Shown here: positions 26,124 through 34,239 of the stretch, piece after piece
Layout: each line of letters begins with the position of its first letter
Numbering within the stretch: position 1 is the first letter of the stretch
Assembly (NCBI GenBank): GCA_965662355.1
Contig: CBFIHP010000008.1
Coordinates: 124,001-188,000, forward strand
Source: GCA-2683825 sp965662355
GTDB taxonomy: Bacteria > Planctomycetota > UBA1135 > GCA-002686595
Direction: 5' to 3'
Length of the DNA stretch: 64,000 nucleotides
Notes under the pieces: generated by a model
Database searches by the model: none
What the model was told of the DNA's origin: nothing
Seen by the model: only the letters and a program-made list of their open reading frames with translations
Made by a program: the position numbers and the translations under genes

Positions 26124-26750
26124 ATGGGTGGGCTTTCCTTGGTATTGCTGGCGGCGGGAGAGAGCCGACGACTCGGGGTTCCCAAGGCACTCGCGAAGCT
26201 ACGGGAGGAAGAACCTTCCCAATCGCTCTCGATCCTGCTCACCCATGGCCGAGCGCATTTCGAAGAACCACCCCTCGTCATTGCGGGCGCCCATTATAAG
26301 GAGATAAGCGACGCCCTCGGCTCCTGGCGCCAGGAAGCGAAGCTGCACCTCAACCCGAACTGGAAGGCGGGTCGCAGCGGCGGGATTCAGCTGGCACACA
26401 CACTTCGTCCGCATGACGATCTGTGCCTGGCCCCGCTCGATGTGCCGGCCATCGAATCCGAGGTCTTCGCGATGCTCGTGCGGGCCTGGCACCAAAACGC
26501 TGCGCCTCCGATGGGTTGGCTCGCTCCTTTCTTTCGCGACGACTCGAACCGCAAACATTTCGGGCACCCGCTCATCTGCGGGCGTGAGCTTCTCGAGCGC
26601 CTCGCCACGTTGCCTCCCGAAACCCCCCTTCGCAGGCTCCGAGACGCGGCCCGTCCGCTCCTGGCTTGCCCCGTTCCGTTCGTTTCCATCCTCGACGATC
26701 TCGACACCCCGCAGGACCTCGAACGGATCCGTGCACGTCTTTGCTCCTGA
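26124..26750 (+). CDS. MobA/MocA-like nucleotidyltransferase
   Basis: A 208-residue protein of the MobA-like NTP-transferase fold. The nucleotide-binding N-terminus LVLLAAGESRRLGVPKAL has the LAAGxSxRxGxxK signature, and LCLAPLDVPAIE marks the metal-binding strand where MobA has an LxPxDxP motif. GHPLICGRELLERLATLP is typical of the MocA branch, which makes molybdopterin cytosine dinucleotide. Preceded by the E1-like adenylyltransferase with a three-base gap, it may act in molybdenum cofactor maturation, but other sugar- or alditol-nucleotide roles are possible. Confidence 0.8.
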   Translation: MGGLSLVLLAAGESRRLGVPKALAKLREEEPSQSLSILLTHGRAHFEEPPLVIAGAHYKEISDALGSWRQEAKLHLNPNWKAGRSGGIQLAHTLRPHDDLCLAPLDVPAIESEVFAMLVRAWHQNAAPPMGWLAPFFRDDSNRKHFGHPLICGRELLERLATLPPETPLRRLRDAARPLLACPVPFVSILDDLDTPQDLERIRARLCS

Positions 26751-26879
26751 CGTCAACGCACCCCTGGCCGGCTGGCGAAACCCCCCGGTACGGCTCCAGA
26801 CGCCGTGTAGGGTCCGCCGATAGGGGCACCTGCGCCCCTTTTCCCAGCTTCGAGCCCTGCCAGGGGTGCGCCCACTTCA

Positions 26880-29800
26880 ATGAGCTTTCAAGGTGATGTA
26901 GCCGGAATCGGTTTGGGTGAGCTCCTTCAGGGACTCGGGCGCGGCGGACGTGACGGCGTCCTGACCCTGCGAGGCCATCGGTTGGCTGCTACCCTCGGCT
27001 GGAAGAGCGGACTGCTCTACATGCTCGCCCATCCGGACGAGGACGACGAGCTGTGGTCGAAACGCGCGACCATGGCCTTCGCCGATTTCCAGGACGATGG
27101 GCTGGAGATGATGCGCCGGCGTACGATCGCCCGGGCCCAGCGCGTCGAGAACTTCTACGCGATGCTCGACGCGCCCAACCTGCACTTCCGCTTCGAGCCC
27201 GGCACACTGCCCACCAATCCCTCCGAGCCCGTTGGAGAGAGCATCTCCCTCGAGGCTGAGGAATTCGACGAAGCACCGGAAGCCTCGCCCGAGGACCGCT
27301 GGGGACCGGGTTGGACCGTCGAATACCTGCTGCTCGAACACGCCCGGATCTGCGACGAGATCAAGACCGGCCCCGGCTCGCAGGTGAGCGATACCGACAT
27401 CCCTCTCGCTCTTGCACCCGAAGATCACCCCAACGAGATCCGCGACTTCCTCAAGTGCTGTGACGGCTCGTCCACGACCCAGGAAATCGCCGACAGACTC
27501 GGCTGGCCCCTGTCCCAAGGCCGCTCCATCCTCGGCGAGCACATTCAAGCCGGCACCGTACGCCTGTTCGACGTCCGCGAACTCCTGGCAGGCGCCCAGC
27601 GTGAAATGGTCCTGGGCCGGGTCGGCCGTGCCGCCGATCGCATGCGCGGCTGGATCAAGCGCTCACCCGTGGGCCCCATGGCTCCCGACGATGCAGAGCT
27701 CTTGATCGACGCCTGGCACAAAAAGCAACTCGAGCCGGTACTGCACAGACTCGACGCGACGACGGGCCGTCGAATCCTGCGCAAGCTCGAGCACTTCGAC
27801 AAGTACGCCGATGAAATGCACGGGCTCTGGCGCGCGCAACGCGAAGCACACACTGACGATGCCATCACAGGCCTCCACGAACTCGCGCTGCGCATGAGCG
27901 AAGCCGGGACGCCCGATGGGCGGGCTTTCAAGGATCTCCTGCGAATCGCACGCAACTTCCAGGACGCCGGCTTCCTTGGCCGCACGCGAACCCTGCTGCG
28001 TCTGGCCGCATCGCACTTGCCGGAGCGACCGCAAACCCGAGTCGAGATCGGCCGGCGCATGCTGGAAGCCGGACTGACCGACGAAGGCATTCGCTGGCTT
28101 CTCGACACGGCAGCCGAGCTGACCGCTTCCGATCCCGAAGGGGCCATGTTCCCGCTGCGCGCCGTCATGCGCGACAAGCCGGACCATCCCGAAGCCAAGG
28201 CCCTGATCGAGCGTGCTCGGGACAGAATCTCCATGCGCAAGCGTCAGCGCTGGAGCCTCATGGTCGGGCTGTCCCTCGGCCTGGTGATATCCCTGGTGGC
28301 TTTTGTCCGTTACCGCACGTACCGCGAGATCGAATTCTGGATCCGCGAAGCCGAGGCCGTGGGGAATCCCCTGACGGTCTTGAGCATGCTCGAAGAGAAG
28401 TTCGGCGCCGACCCGCCGCAACGCATCGTCGAGCTGCGCAACATGGTCCTCCAGCGCAAGAAGGGGCTGGACACCCTGGCCTACAAGGAGTGGATGAAGA
28501 CGTACGAAGCGGCGGAGGACGCGTGCCGCTTCGGCGACCCCCTGGATGGACTCCTGCGCACCCTCGAGCTGCCGGTCCACCCGGACATTCCGACGCCCGG
28601 CAAGGCCTGGCCCGAGCCCCCCCAACTATTCGGTCTGTTGAGCGCTAACCTCGAACAGCGCAGTATCGAGGTCGACGTGTCCGAGGATGCCGTCCTCGAA
28701 GAGCTGAAACCCGAGGAGCTCTTGATCGATCTCATGCACGAGGTGCTCGAGACGCTGCCCCCCGAGACAATGCGGAACGAAGCTCACCCCTTCCGCTTCC
28801 GCGTGGTCCAGCTGCTCCAAGAGGTCATGGAGCGGCGCGGACAACGAGCCGAGCGGCGTGAGGAAATGCTCAGCGAAGAGAAAGAGCTAAGACAGGACAT
28901 CCTCCTGGCGACGGCTCGCGCCCATGAAAGAGCAGGCGCTCTGGAACGCTCACTTCTCTCCTACGAAGAGTTGCTGGCCAGCGACGAAGAGCTGGCCAAC
29001 ATCAAGGAGTTGAAGCGCGAGATCTCGAGTGTGCGCGCCCACTGGAGAGCGGTGAAGACCGCCCTGCGACTCGCCGATGAAGGGCGCCACGCAGAGGCCG
29101 CTACGACCCTGCGGGACGTATGCCCCCGCCCCAGCGAACATCTACTGCCCTTCCACGTCGATTCCCTGCCCCGCGGGGCGAAGGTGAAGCTCCCGAACGG
29201 TCGCGAGCGCCCAACCCCGTTCGTCACCAAGGCCGGTGTCGGAGAGAAGCTGGAGCTCGTATTCAAACACAAGGGCTTCCGTAACCGCACGATCGAGCTG
29301 ATCGATCCGCAGGATCTCATCGTGCACTTGAACCGCTTCCCGGAACGCACCTGGGAATCCTCGCACCGCATCGAAGCAATTCCCGTTCGCGCCGGTGATG
29401 ATCACATCGTGGCGGATCGCTACGGGCGCGTACAACGCATCGATGCCGACAGTGAAGCGCTCTGGCAAGTCGAGCTGGGCACCCTGGGCGGCATCGCCCG
29501 CACTCCCGTCTTCCTTCCGCAAAAGCCCGGTTGGTTGTTGCTCGTTAGCGAGGATGGCCTGGCCTGGCTCATCCACGCTGAGGACGGCGAGCACAAAGGC
29601 CCCCAGAAGCTGAGCGGCTTCCCCGTCGACGGCCCCGTCTTGGGTCCGCAGGGTGTTCGCGTGCTCTTCGACAACGGCCAGATAGGAACCTGGCGCAGCG
29701 ACCTCGAGCCGCGCTATGTGGCTGCCGAGGAAAACGCAAAGAGACTCGAAGTGAGTACCGTCGTGCCGGAGAGCGTGCTTCACGCACGCGACATCCTGAT

Positions 29801-30047
29801 GGTGGAAGATGTCCTGAGGTCGCCCTGGAATAGCTGGACCGTGGATATCCAGGAAACCGACTACCGGATTGTCAATGAGAACGGCATGGGCTTCACCGCG
29901 GAACGCGGTGGCCAGTGGATCTTCATCGCCTGGGAGGCACCGAAGACATTCACGCCCCAGGGGCGCCTGTGGGTCTCGGACGAGAAGGGACTGCGTTCCT
30001 ATCTGCCCGACATGGATCTGCTGATCGATCTGTCCCGAGACGAGTAG
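26880..30047 (+). CDS. Large DUF4388 membrane protein with PEGA-like and propeller regions
   Basis: A 1055-residue protein. Its N-terminus MSFQGDVAGIGLGELLQGLGRG is a DUF4388 domain (about 1-110). A winged-helix-like stretch around 180-240 and helical repeats follow. A single transmembrane helix, SLMVGLSLGLVISLVAFVRY, lies at about 457-477. After a coiled-coil section comes a PEGA-like beta domain (about 750-820, VDSLPRGAKVKLPNG), then a propeller of PQQ-like blades to the end, with ADRYGRVQRIDADSEALWQVELG. The N-terminal half should be cytoplasmic and the rest outside. It may link a cytoplasmic signal with an envelope partner. The related shorter protein is at 3237. Confidence 0.75.
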   Translation: MSFQGDVAGIGLGELLQGLGRGGRDGVLTLRGHRLAATLGWKSGLLYMLAHPDEDDELWSKRATMAFADFQDDGLEMMRRRTIARAQRVENFYAMLDAPNLHFRFEPGTLPTNPSEPVGESISLEAEEFDEAPEASPEDRWGPGWTVEYLLLEHARICDEIKTGPGSQVSDTDIPLALAPEDHPNEIRDFLKCCDGSSTTQEIADRLGWPLSQGRSILGEHIQAGTVRLFDVRELLAGAQREMVLGRVGRAADRMRGWIKRSPVGPMAPDDAELLIDAWHKKQLEPVLHRLDATTGRRILRKLEHFDKYADEMHGLWRAQREAHTDDAITGLHELALRMSEAGTPDGRAFKDLLRIARNFQDAGFLGRTRTLLRLAASHLPERPQTRVEIGRRMLEAGLTDEGIRWLLDTAAELTASDPEGAMFPLRAVMRDKPDHPEAKALIERARDRISMRKRQRWSLMVGLSLGLVISLVAFVRYRTYREIEFWIREAEAVGNPLTVLSMLEEKFGADPPQRIVELRNMVLQRKKGLDTLAYKEWMKTYEAAEDACRFGDPLDGLLRTLELPVHPDIPTPGKAWPEPPQLFGLLSANLEQRSIEVDVSEDAVLEELKPEELLIDLMHEVLETLPPETMRNEAHPFRFRVVQLLQEVMERRGQRAERREEMLSEEKELRQDILLATARAHERAGALERSLLSYEELLASDEELANIKELKREISSVRAHWRAVKTALRLADEGRHAEAATTLRDVCPRPSEHLLPFHVDSLPRGAKVKLPNGRERPTPFVTKAGVGEKLELVFKHKGFRNRTIELIDPQDLIVHLNRFPERTWESSHRIEAIPVRAGDDHIVADRYGRVQRIDADSEALWQVELGTLGGIARTPVFLPQKPGWLLLVSEDGLAWLIHAEDGEHKGPQKLSGFPVDGPVLGPQGVRVLFDNGQIGTWRSDLEPRYVAAEENAKRLEVSTVVPESVLHARDILMVEDVLRSPWNSWTVDIQETDYRIVNENGMGFTAERGGQWIFIAWEAPKTFTPQGRLWVSDEKGLRSYLPDMDLLIDLSRDE

Positions 30048-30051
30048 AAAC

Positions 30052-30077
30052 CGGCGAGGCTGCGCCACCTCGCCGGC
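30052..30077. terminator. GC-rich stem-loop between convergent genes
   Basis: CCGGCGAGG (30052-30060) and CCTCGCCGG (30069-30077) pair perfectly over nine bases with an eight-base loop. It starts just after the stop of the large DUF4388 gene and precedes the convergent gene's stop. No T-run follows on either strand, so it is a probable but not typical intrinsic terminator. Confidence 0.55.
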
Positions 30078-30116
30078 CCACGAGCACAGGGATCGAGTTT
30101 CTGGCTGGCGCTCGAA

Positions 30117-31307
30117 CTACAAGCGCATGACCCGCCATGGCGCGGAGGGTTCGCGATTCGCGATTCCCACGACCTGAACGGACCAGCCCTCGCCCCCGGG
30201 CCCGGCCCCAGAAGCGGTGCCCGGCGGAAGATGCCAGGTGGCCGAAAAACGGCCTGCACCGTCCAGGGTGACGTAGTAGTTGGGCACGCTCATCAGCACC
30301 GACTGGAGCAAGGCATCGAACGGGTCGAGGTAGAAGCCACCGAACCCCGGGTGGGCCGAGTAGTCGACGAAGCCGGCATTTCCCGCGGGCAAGACCAGGA
30401 GCAGCTCTCCCGGTCGACCATACGCTTCGACCTGCACGGCCTCGCCAGGAAGGGCTGCATCGAGCGAAAGCGTGAAGGCCACGATCTCGTCGCCGGGTCG
30501 GGCGAAGCAGATGGCGTCGAGCTCGGCGCCACCCAGACCGACCTGAGCCTCCTCGATGATGACCTCTGGAATGCCCTGGGCACGGAAGACCGCACCGTCG
30601 TGGGAACTCGGTGACTGGGTGGCCACCCAGATCTCGCCCCCGAACCACTCGAGCCCTTGCACATCTCCGATGGCGTCGCCCAAACCCGTGGCGGCGGAGA
30701 ACTGGTTTTGGACCTGGGTCTCTGTCACGACCACCGATACCTGCGTCGGACTGTCGAGACGCAGCACATCGCCATCCGAGATGTCTCCGATCGCGGTCCC
30801 CGCGAGGTCGGCCTGCAGAGAAAAGTAGAGCCTGCCCACATCGTCGAAGCTGATCGCATTGACATCGATGCTGACCCCGGGCACTCCGAGGGCCGTGGTG
30901 ATCTCTGATTCGGCGATCAAGACCTCGGCGCCAGCTCCCGGCAGGAGAGTGATGACATCGCCGTCGAGAAAGCCACCTTCGTTCGAGAGCAGGGAAAACA
31001 CGATCGAGGGCGCGGATCCGGGCGCAAACCCGGGACGCCTCGCAAAGCCGTCGATGTCAGCGGGGATGAACCCGGTCACAGCGAGCCAGTTCCCCGAGGC
31101 CAGCATGGGCCGTATGGGCGCACCGTCACCGATGAGGGTCATGGCGCCATCGTCGATATCGCCGATGGCCGAGTTCATGGCCGAGACGTTCGAGGTCGTC
31201 GAGACACTCAGTCGCGGTTGAAATTGGGCAGTGGAAACGCCGCTGGCCAGGAGCAGGCCGAAAACCGGCAAGATGGAGCGCGGAGCGCCCCCCGTAGTCA
31301 TGTGCAT
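30117..31307 (-). CDS. Exported protein of unknown function (beta-rich)
   Basis: A 396-residue secreted protein. The signal peptide MHMTTGGAPRSILPVFGLLLASGVSTAQ is followed by a beta-rich body with repeated short motifs IGDIDDG, GDISDGDVLRLDSP and IGDVQG, which read as propeller-like or adhesin-like blades. I do not recognise a family. The ATG at 31307 is set by a strong GGAGGT eight bases upstream. It is divergent from the lipoprotein at 31402 and convergent with the large DUF4388 gene. Confidence 0.65.
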   Translation of the reverse strand: MHMTTGGAPRSILPVFGLLLASGVSTAQFQPRLSVSTTSNVSAMNSAIGDIDDGAMTLIGDGAPIRPMLASGNWLAVTGFIPADIDGFARRPGFAPGSAPSIVFSLLSNEGGFLDGDVITLLPGAGAEVLIAESEITTALGVPGVSIDVNAISFDDVGRLYFSLQADLAGTAIGDISDGDVLRLDSPTQVSVVVTETQVQNQFSAATGLGDAIGDVQGLEWFGGEIWVATQSPSSHDGAVFRAQGIPEVIIEEAQVGLGGAELDAICFARPGDEIVAFTLSLDAALPGEAVQVEAYGRPGELLLVLPAGNAGFVDYSAHPGFGGFYLDPFDALLQSVLMSVPNYYVTLDGAGRFSATWHLPPGTASGAGPGGEGWSVQVVGIANREPSAPWRVMRL

Positions 31308-31315
31308 TGGTAAAT

Positions 31316-31321
31316 ACCTCC
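31316..31321 (-). promoter_or_regulatory. Strong Shine-Dalgarno (GGAGGT) of the exported protein gene
   Basis: GGAGGT on the minus strand, eight bases from the ATG at 31307. It fixes that start over the next in-frame ATG at 31301. Confidence 0.6.
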
Positions 31322-31388
31322 GCCCCACCGACTGCCCCGGTGAGGCTCGGTTGCCGGCAAACTCCGGGAATCTCGCGTCGCCCGAGAC

Positions 31389-31394
31389 TAGGAT
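31389..31394 (+). promoter_or_regulatory. Putative -10 box (TAGGAT) of the lipoprotein gene
   Basis: TAGGAT with seven bases to the ATG at 31402. The ATG at 31393 lies inside the box, which favours 31402 as the start. A matching GACTAGGAT string also occurs upstream of the CBS gene near 44670. Confidence 0.3.
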
Positions 31395-31401
31395 GGGCCC
31401 C

Positions 31402-32205
31402 ATGCGCCTTTCTCGGATCAGCTTGGTTCGCCTCACCTGCAGCGTGCTCGTGAGCATGTGCGTCAGCGCCTGCCGTTCGCCGGAAGCGGAGGAGCCCATC
31501 GCCGAACCCCTGGCCTTGCGCACGCACTGGTCGCTTCCAGACGACTGGAAGACCCTCTCGCCCTTCGCCTTCGAGGAGCTGTGCCTGCAGGCCTTTCCCG
31601 AAAACGCCTCGGTGCCCTTCGACACCGACGCCCGCGAAGTCTTGCGCGAGGCCCTGGATCGTATGGACGGCTCGTCGGTACGTGCCGCGGTGCTACTCGG
31701 ACGCAGCCGTTATGCAGCCAACGCGTCCATCCTGATCCGCAGGCTCGAAAAGCGCGAGCTGGGGCCCAAGCGCACTTCCGACGCCGGCGACTCCGTCGCG
31801 GCGGCTTCCCTCGCTCGCTTTCCCGACCCCGCGCGGTTCGCGCAGCGCCTGGTTCCCCTGGCCACCGGAGCGAACCCCCACCCCGATCTCGAGGTGCGCG
31901 TCGAGTGCGCGGCAGCAGCGCTCTACGCGGGCTTCACCGAGGTCATTCCGTTTCTCCTGCAGGTCCTGCGCATCGACACCCCCGACGGGCTCGATGACGT
32001 ACGTGATTTCGTCCCCTCGCACACAACGGCCTGGCCCCGTGGGCGGGCTGCCGAGGCGCTTTCACTCTACTGCGGGGTTCCCCTGACCTACCGGATCGAC
32101 GGCCCGATAGAGCTGCGCGAACGCGAGGCTCAAAAACTCGAGGACACGATCGAGGCCGCCCGTAGAGCCGAGGAAGAGAACTCGCCTCAGGGCTCGACCC
32201 GGTAG
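31402..32205 (+). CDS. Putative lipoprotein with HEAT-like helical repeats
   Basis: A 267-residue lipoprotein. The signal ends in a lipobox-like VSAC in the stretch VLVSMCVSACRS. The mature part is helical and contains repeats such as RAAVLLGRSRYAANASILIRRL and VECAAAALYAGFTEVIPFLLQVL, with the length and Ala/Leu pattern of HEAT or Armadillo units that commonly act as scaffolds. No enzymatic motif is visible. It converges with asnS, and the two coding regions overlap by 19 bases. Confidence 0.6.
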   Translation: MRLSRISLVRLTCSVLVSMCVSACRSPEAEEPIAEPLALRTHWSLPDDWKTLSPFAFEELCLQAFPENASVPFDTDAREVLREALDRMDGSSVRAAVLLGRSRYAANASILIRRLEKRELGPKRTSDAGDSVAAASLARFPDPARFAQRLVPLATGANPHPDLEVRVECAAAALYAGFTEVIPFLLQVLRIDTPDGLDDVRDFVPSHTTAWPRGRAAEALSLYCGVPLTYRIDGPIELREREAQKLEDTIEAARRAEEENSPQGSTR

Positions 32206-33491
32206 ATCGTGCGCGGGAAGGGCGCACACTCGCGGACGTGTTCGACACCGGCGACCCAGCCGACGCAGCGTTCCAGCCCCAGTCCGAAGCCCGAGTGCGG
32301 CACGCTGCCATAGCGCCGAAGATCCAGGAACCACTCGAAGGCCTCCTGCGGAAGATCGTGTTTCTCGATCCGCTCCAGGAGCAGATCCAGGTTGTCCTCA
32401 CGTTGGCTACCGCCGATCAATTCGCCCACGCCTTCGCTGCCGAGAACGTCGACGCACAGGCAACGATCCTCACGCTCGGGGTCGCGCTTCATGTAGAAGG
32501 CCTTCACCTCGGAGGGATAGTGCGTGACGATCAGCGGACGATCGTAGCGGTTCGAAAGGATGGTCTCGTCGGGGGCGCCGAAGTCGTCTCCGCGTTTGAA
32601 CTCGGAACTCGGATCCGCCTCGAGGATGTCCGCGGCCTGGTCATAGGTGATCCGCGGGAAAGGCTTCAGGATCGCCTCGAGTTTCGAAATGTCGCGTTCG
32701 AGCACTTCGAGCTCGGGCCGGCGGCGCTCCAGCACGCGCCCGACGACGTGACACAGCATGTCCTCGGCGAGATCGCAGATGTCGTTCAGGTCGGCGAAGG
32801 CCACCTCGGGCTCGAGCATCCAGAACTCGGTCAAGTGCCGACGCGTCTTCGACTTCTCCGCTCGAAAGGTCGGACCGAAACAGTAGACCTTGCCGTGGGC
32901 CATGGCCGAGGCTTCGGCATACAGCTGACCGGACTGGGTCAGGAACACCTTGCGATCGAAATAGCCCACCTCGAAGAGCGTCGAGGTCCCTTCGCAGGCG
33001 TTGGGAGTGAACATCGGTGAATCGACACAGACGAAGTCGCGCTCGGCGAAGAACTCGCGCAGGGCGTAGATGACGGCATCGCGAATCCGCATGACCGCCC
33101 AGGGGCGACGGCTACGCAACCAAAGGTGGCGCTTCGACAGGAGAAAGTCGGTGCCATGCTCCTTGGGCGTGATCGGGTAGTCCTCGGCGTTCTGCAGAAC
33201 GACACCGTCCTCGACCTGGATCTCGAACCCACCGGGCGCACGCTCGTCGGCGACCACCTTGCCGGTCAGGCTGACGCTCGACTCCTGGCCGAGAGAAGCG
33301 ACCGCATCGAACAGTTCCTCGGGCACATTCTTCTTGAACACGATGCACTGCACGACTCCGCTTCCGTCACGGAGTTGGACGAAGTGCAACTTGCCCTTGG
33401 AGCTCTTGTTGTAGACCCACCCACGCAGGGTCACGGTTTCATCGACGTGGTTTGCGAGGTGCTCGATCGTTGCAAAGGGAGCGGCTGCCAT
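32187..33491 (-). CDS. asnS: Asparagine--tRNA ligase
   Basis: A 434-residue class IIb aminoacyl-tRNA synthetase that charges tRNA-Asn. An N-terminal OB domain (about 1-110, TVTLRGWVYNKSSKGKLHFVQLRDG) is followed by the catalytic core. Motif 2 is FRAEKSKTRRHLTEFWMLEPE and motif 3 is GFGLGLERCV near the C-terminus. The CFGPTFRAE and SGQLYAE blocks are typical of AsnRS and AspRS. Spacing and the absence of the AspRS GAD insertion domain favour AsnRS. The coding end overlaps the convergent lipoprotein gene by 19 bases. Confidence 0.95.
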   Translation of the reverse strand: MAAAPFATIEHLANHVDETVTLRGWVYNKSSKGKLHFVQLRDGSGVVQCIVFKKNVPEELFDAVASLGQESSVSLTGKVVADERAPGGFEIQVEDGVVLQNAEDYPITPKEHGTDFLLSKRHLWLRSRRPWAVMRIRDAVIYALREFFAERDFVCVDSPMFTPNACEGTSTLFEVGYFDRKVFLTQSGQLYAEASAMAHGKVYCFGPTFRAEKSKTRRHLTEFWMLEPEVAFADLNDICDLAEDMLCHVVGRVLERRRPELEVLERDISKLEAILKPFPRITYDQAADILEADPSSEFKRGDDFGAPDETILSNRYDRPLIVTHYPSEVKAFYMKRDPEREDRCLCVDVLGSEGVGELIGGSQREDNLDLLLERIEKHDLPQEAFEWFLDLRRYGSVPHSGFGLGLERCVGWVAGVEHVRECAPFPRTIYRVEP

Positions 33492-33551
33492 GGCTTCGGT
33501 CGCGAAGGTATGGAAGGAGAAGGAGAGTGAAGAAAAGAGAAGGAGGAGCGT

Positions 33552-34166
33552 CTAGGGGAAGACGGAGTACGCGGGATTCATGTCGACCCCTTCGATGCGC
33601 CCGTCGCGCACGCGCACCCGCCCCTTGTACAGAACGCCGTCGCGGCGTGCCTCGGCAAAGATCTCGTGGGGCCCGTTCTGAACGCTACCGGGCAGGGCCT
33701 CGGCGGAGTCGGGGAAGAGGATCTGCACCTGCGAGAAGCCCTGGATCAACATGCGGTTGGTGATGCGCTCGAGCAGGGTCTGGGGCGGTGCTGGAATCAA
33801 GAGATCGCCGGCGAGGGGATCGGGATGGGCGGAGCTCTGGGTTTCCAGAACGCGTTGCTCTAGCCGCGCGAGCCCGTCGCGCATGTCGATCAGAAGATGC
33901 TCGACCCGACGCAGATCCAGGTCCTCGCGCTGACCGACGAGGCGCGTCAGGTGTCCCTCGATCTCGCCCAGGATCACCAGGCGCTTTTCCTCTTCGCGCA
34001 GCTGGCGCATGCGGGATACGAGGGTCCACACACCGATGGTCGTCGCCGCCAGGGCAAAGAGCGCCGCGACCGCGATCCAGAAGCCGGCCTCGACCATCCA
34101 GGTCGGAATCTCGGCCGGCGCCCAGAGAGCGTTGGGCGCCGTCGATAGGAGAAAAAGAGCTGTCAT
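33552..34166 (-). CDS. Membrane-anchored coiled-coil protein of unknown function
   Basis: A 204-residue protein with one transmembrane helix near the N-terminus (about 26-48, GFWIAVAALFALAATTIGVW). It is followed by a coiled coil of Glu, Arg and Leu (MRQLREEEKRLVILGEIEGHLTRLVGQRED) and a small beta-rich domain after residue 135 (QILFPDS to VDMNPAYSVFP). I know no family for it. The ATG at 34166 has a TACCAT box nine bases upstream on its strand. It lies downstream of a divergent transporter gene and upstream of asnS. Confidence 0.6.
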   Translation of the reverse strand: MTALFLLSTAPNALWAPAEIPTWMVEAGFWIAVAALFALAATTIGVWTLVSRMRQLREEEKRLVILGEIEGHLTRLVGQREDLDLRRVEHLLIDMRDGLARLEQRVLETQSSAHPDPLAGDLLIPAPPQTLLERITNRMLIQGFSQVQILFPDSAEALPGSVQNGPHEIFAEARRDGVLYKGRVRVRDGRIEGVDMNPAYSVFP

Positions 34167-34175
34167 GTTCCAGAG

Positions 34176-34181
34176 ATGGTA
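34176..34181 (-). promoter_or_regulatory. Putative -10 box (TACCAT) of the coiled-coil gene
   Basis: TACCAT on the minus strand, nine bases from the ATG at 34166. It lies back-to-back with the TAGAGT box of the divergent transporter gene. Confidence 0.3.
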
Positions 34182-34225
34182 GCTCCTGGGAGCTATCCGC
34201 CCATGGATCCACCTGAGAAAGAGGG

Positions 34226-34231
34226 TAGAGT
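34226..34231 (+). promoter_or_regulatory. Putative -10 box (TAGAGT) of the NhaC-type gene
   Basis: TAGAGT with eight bases to the ATG at 34240. TGGATC 16 bases upstream is a weak -35 candidate. No ribosome binding site is seen. Confidence 0.35.
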
Positions 34232-34239
34232 GACCCCCG

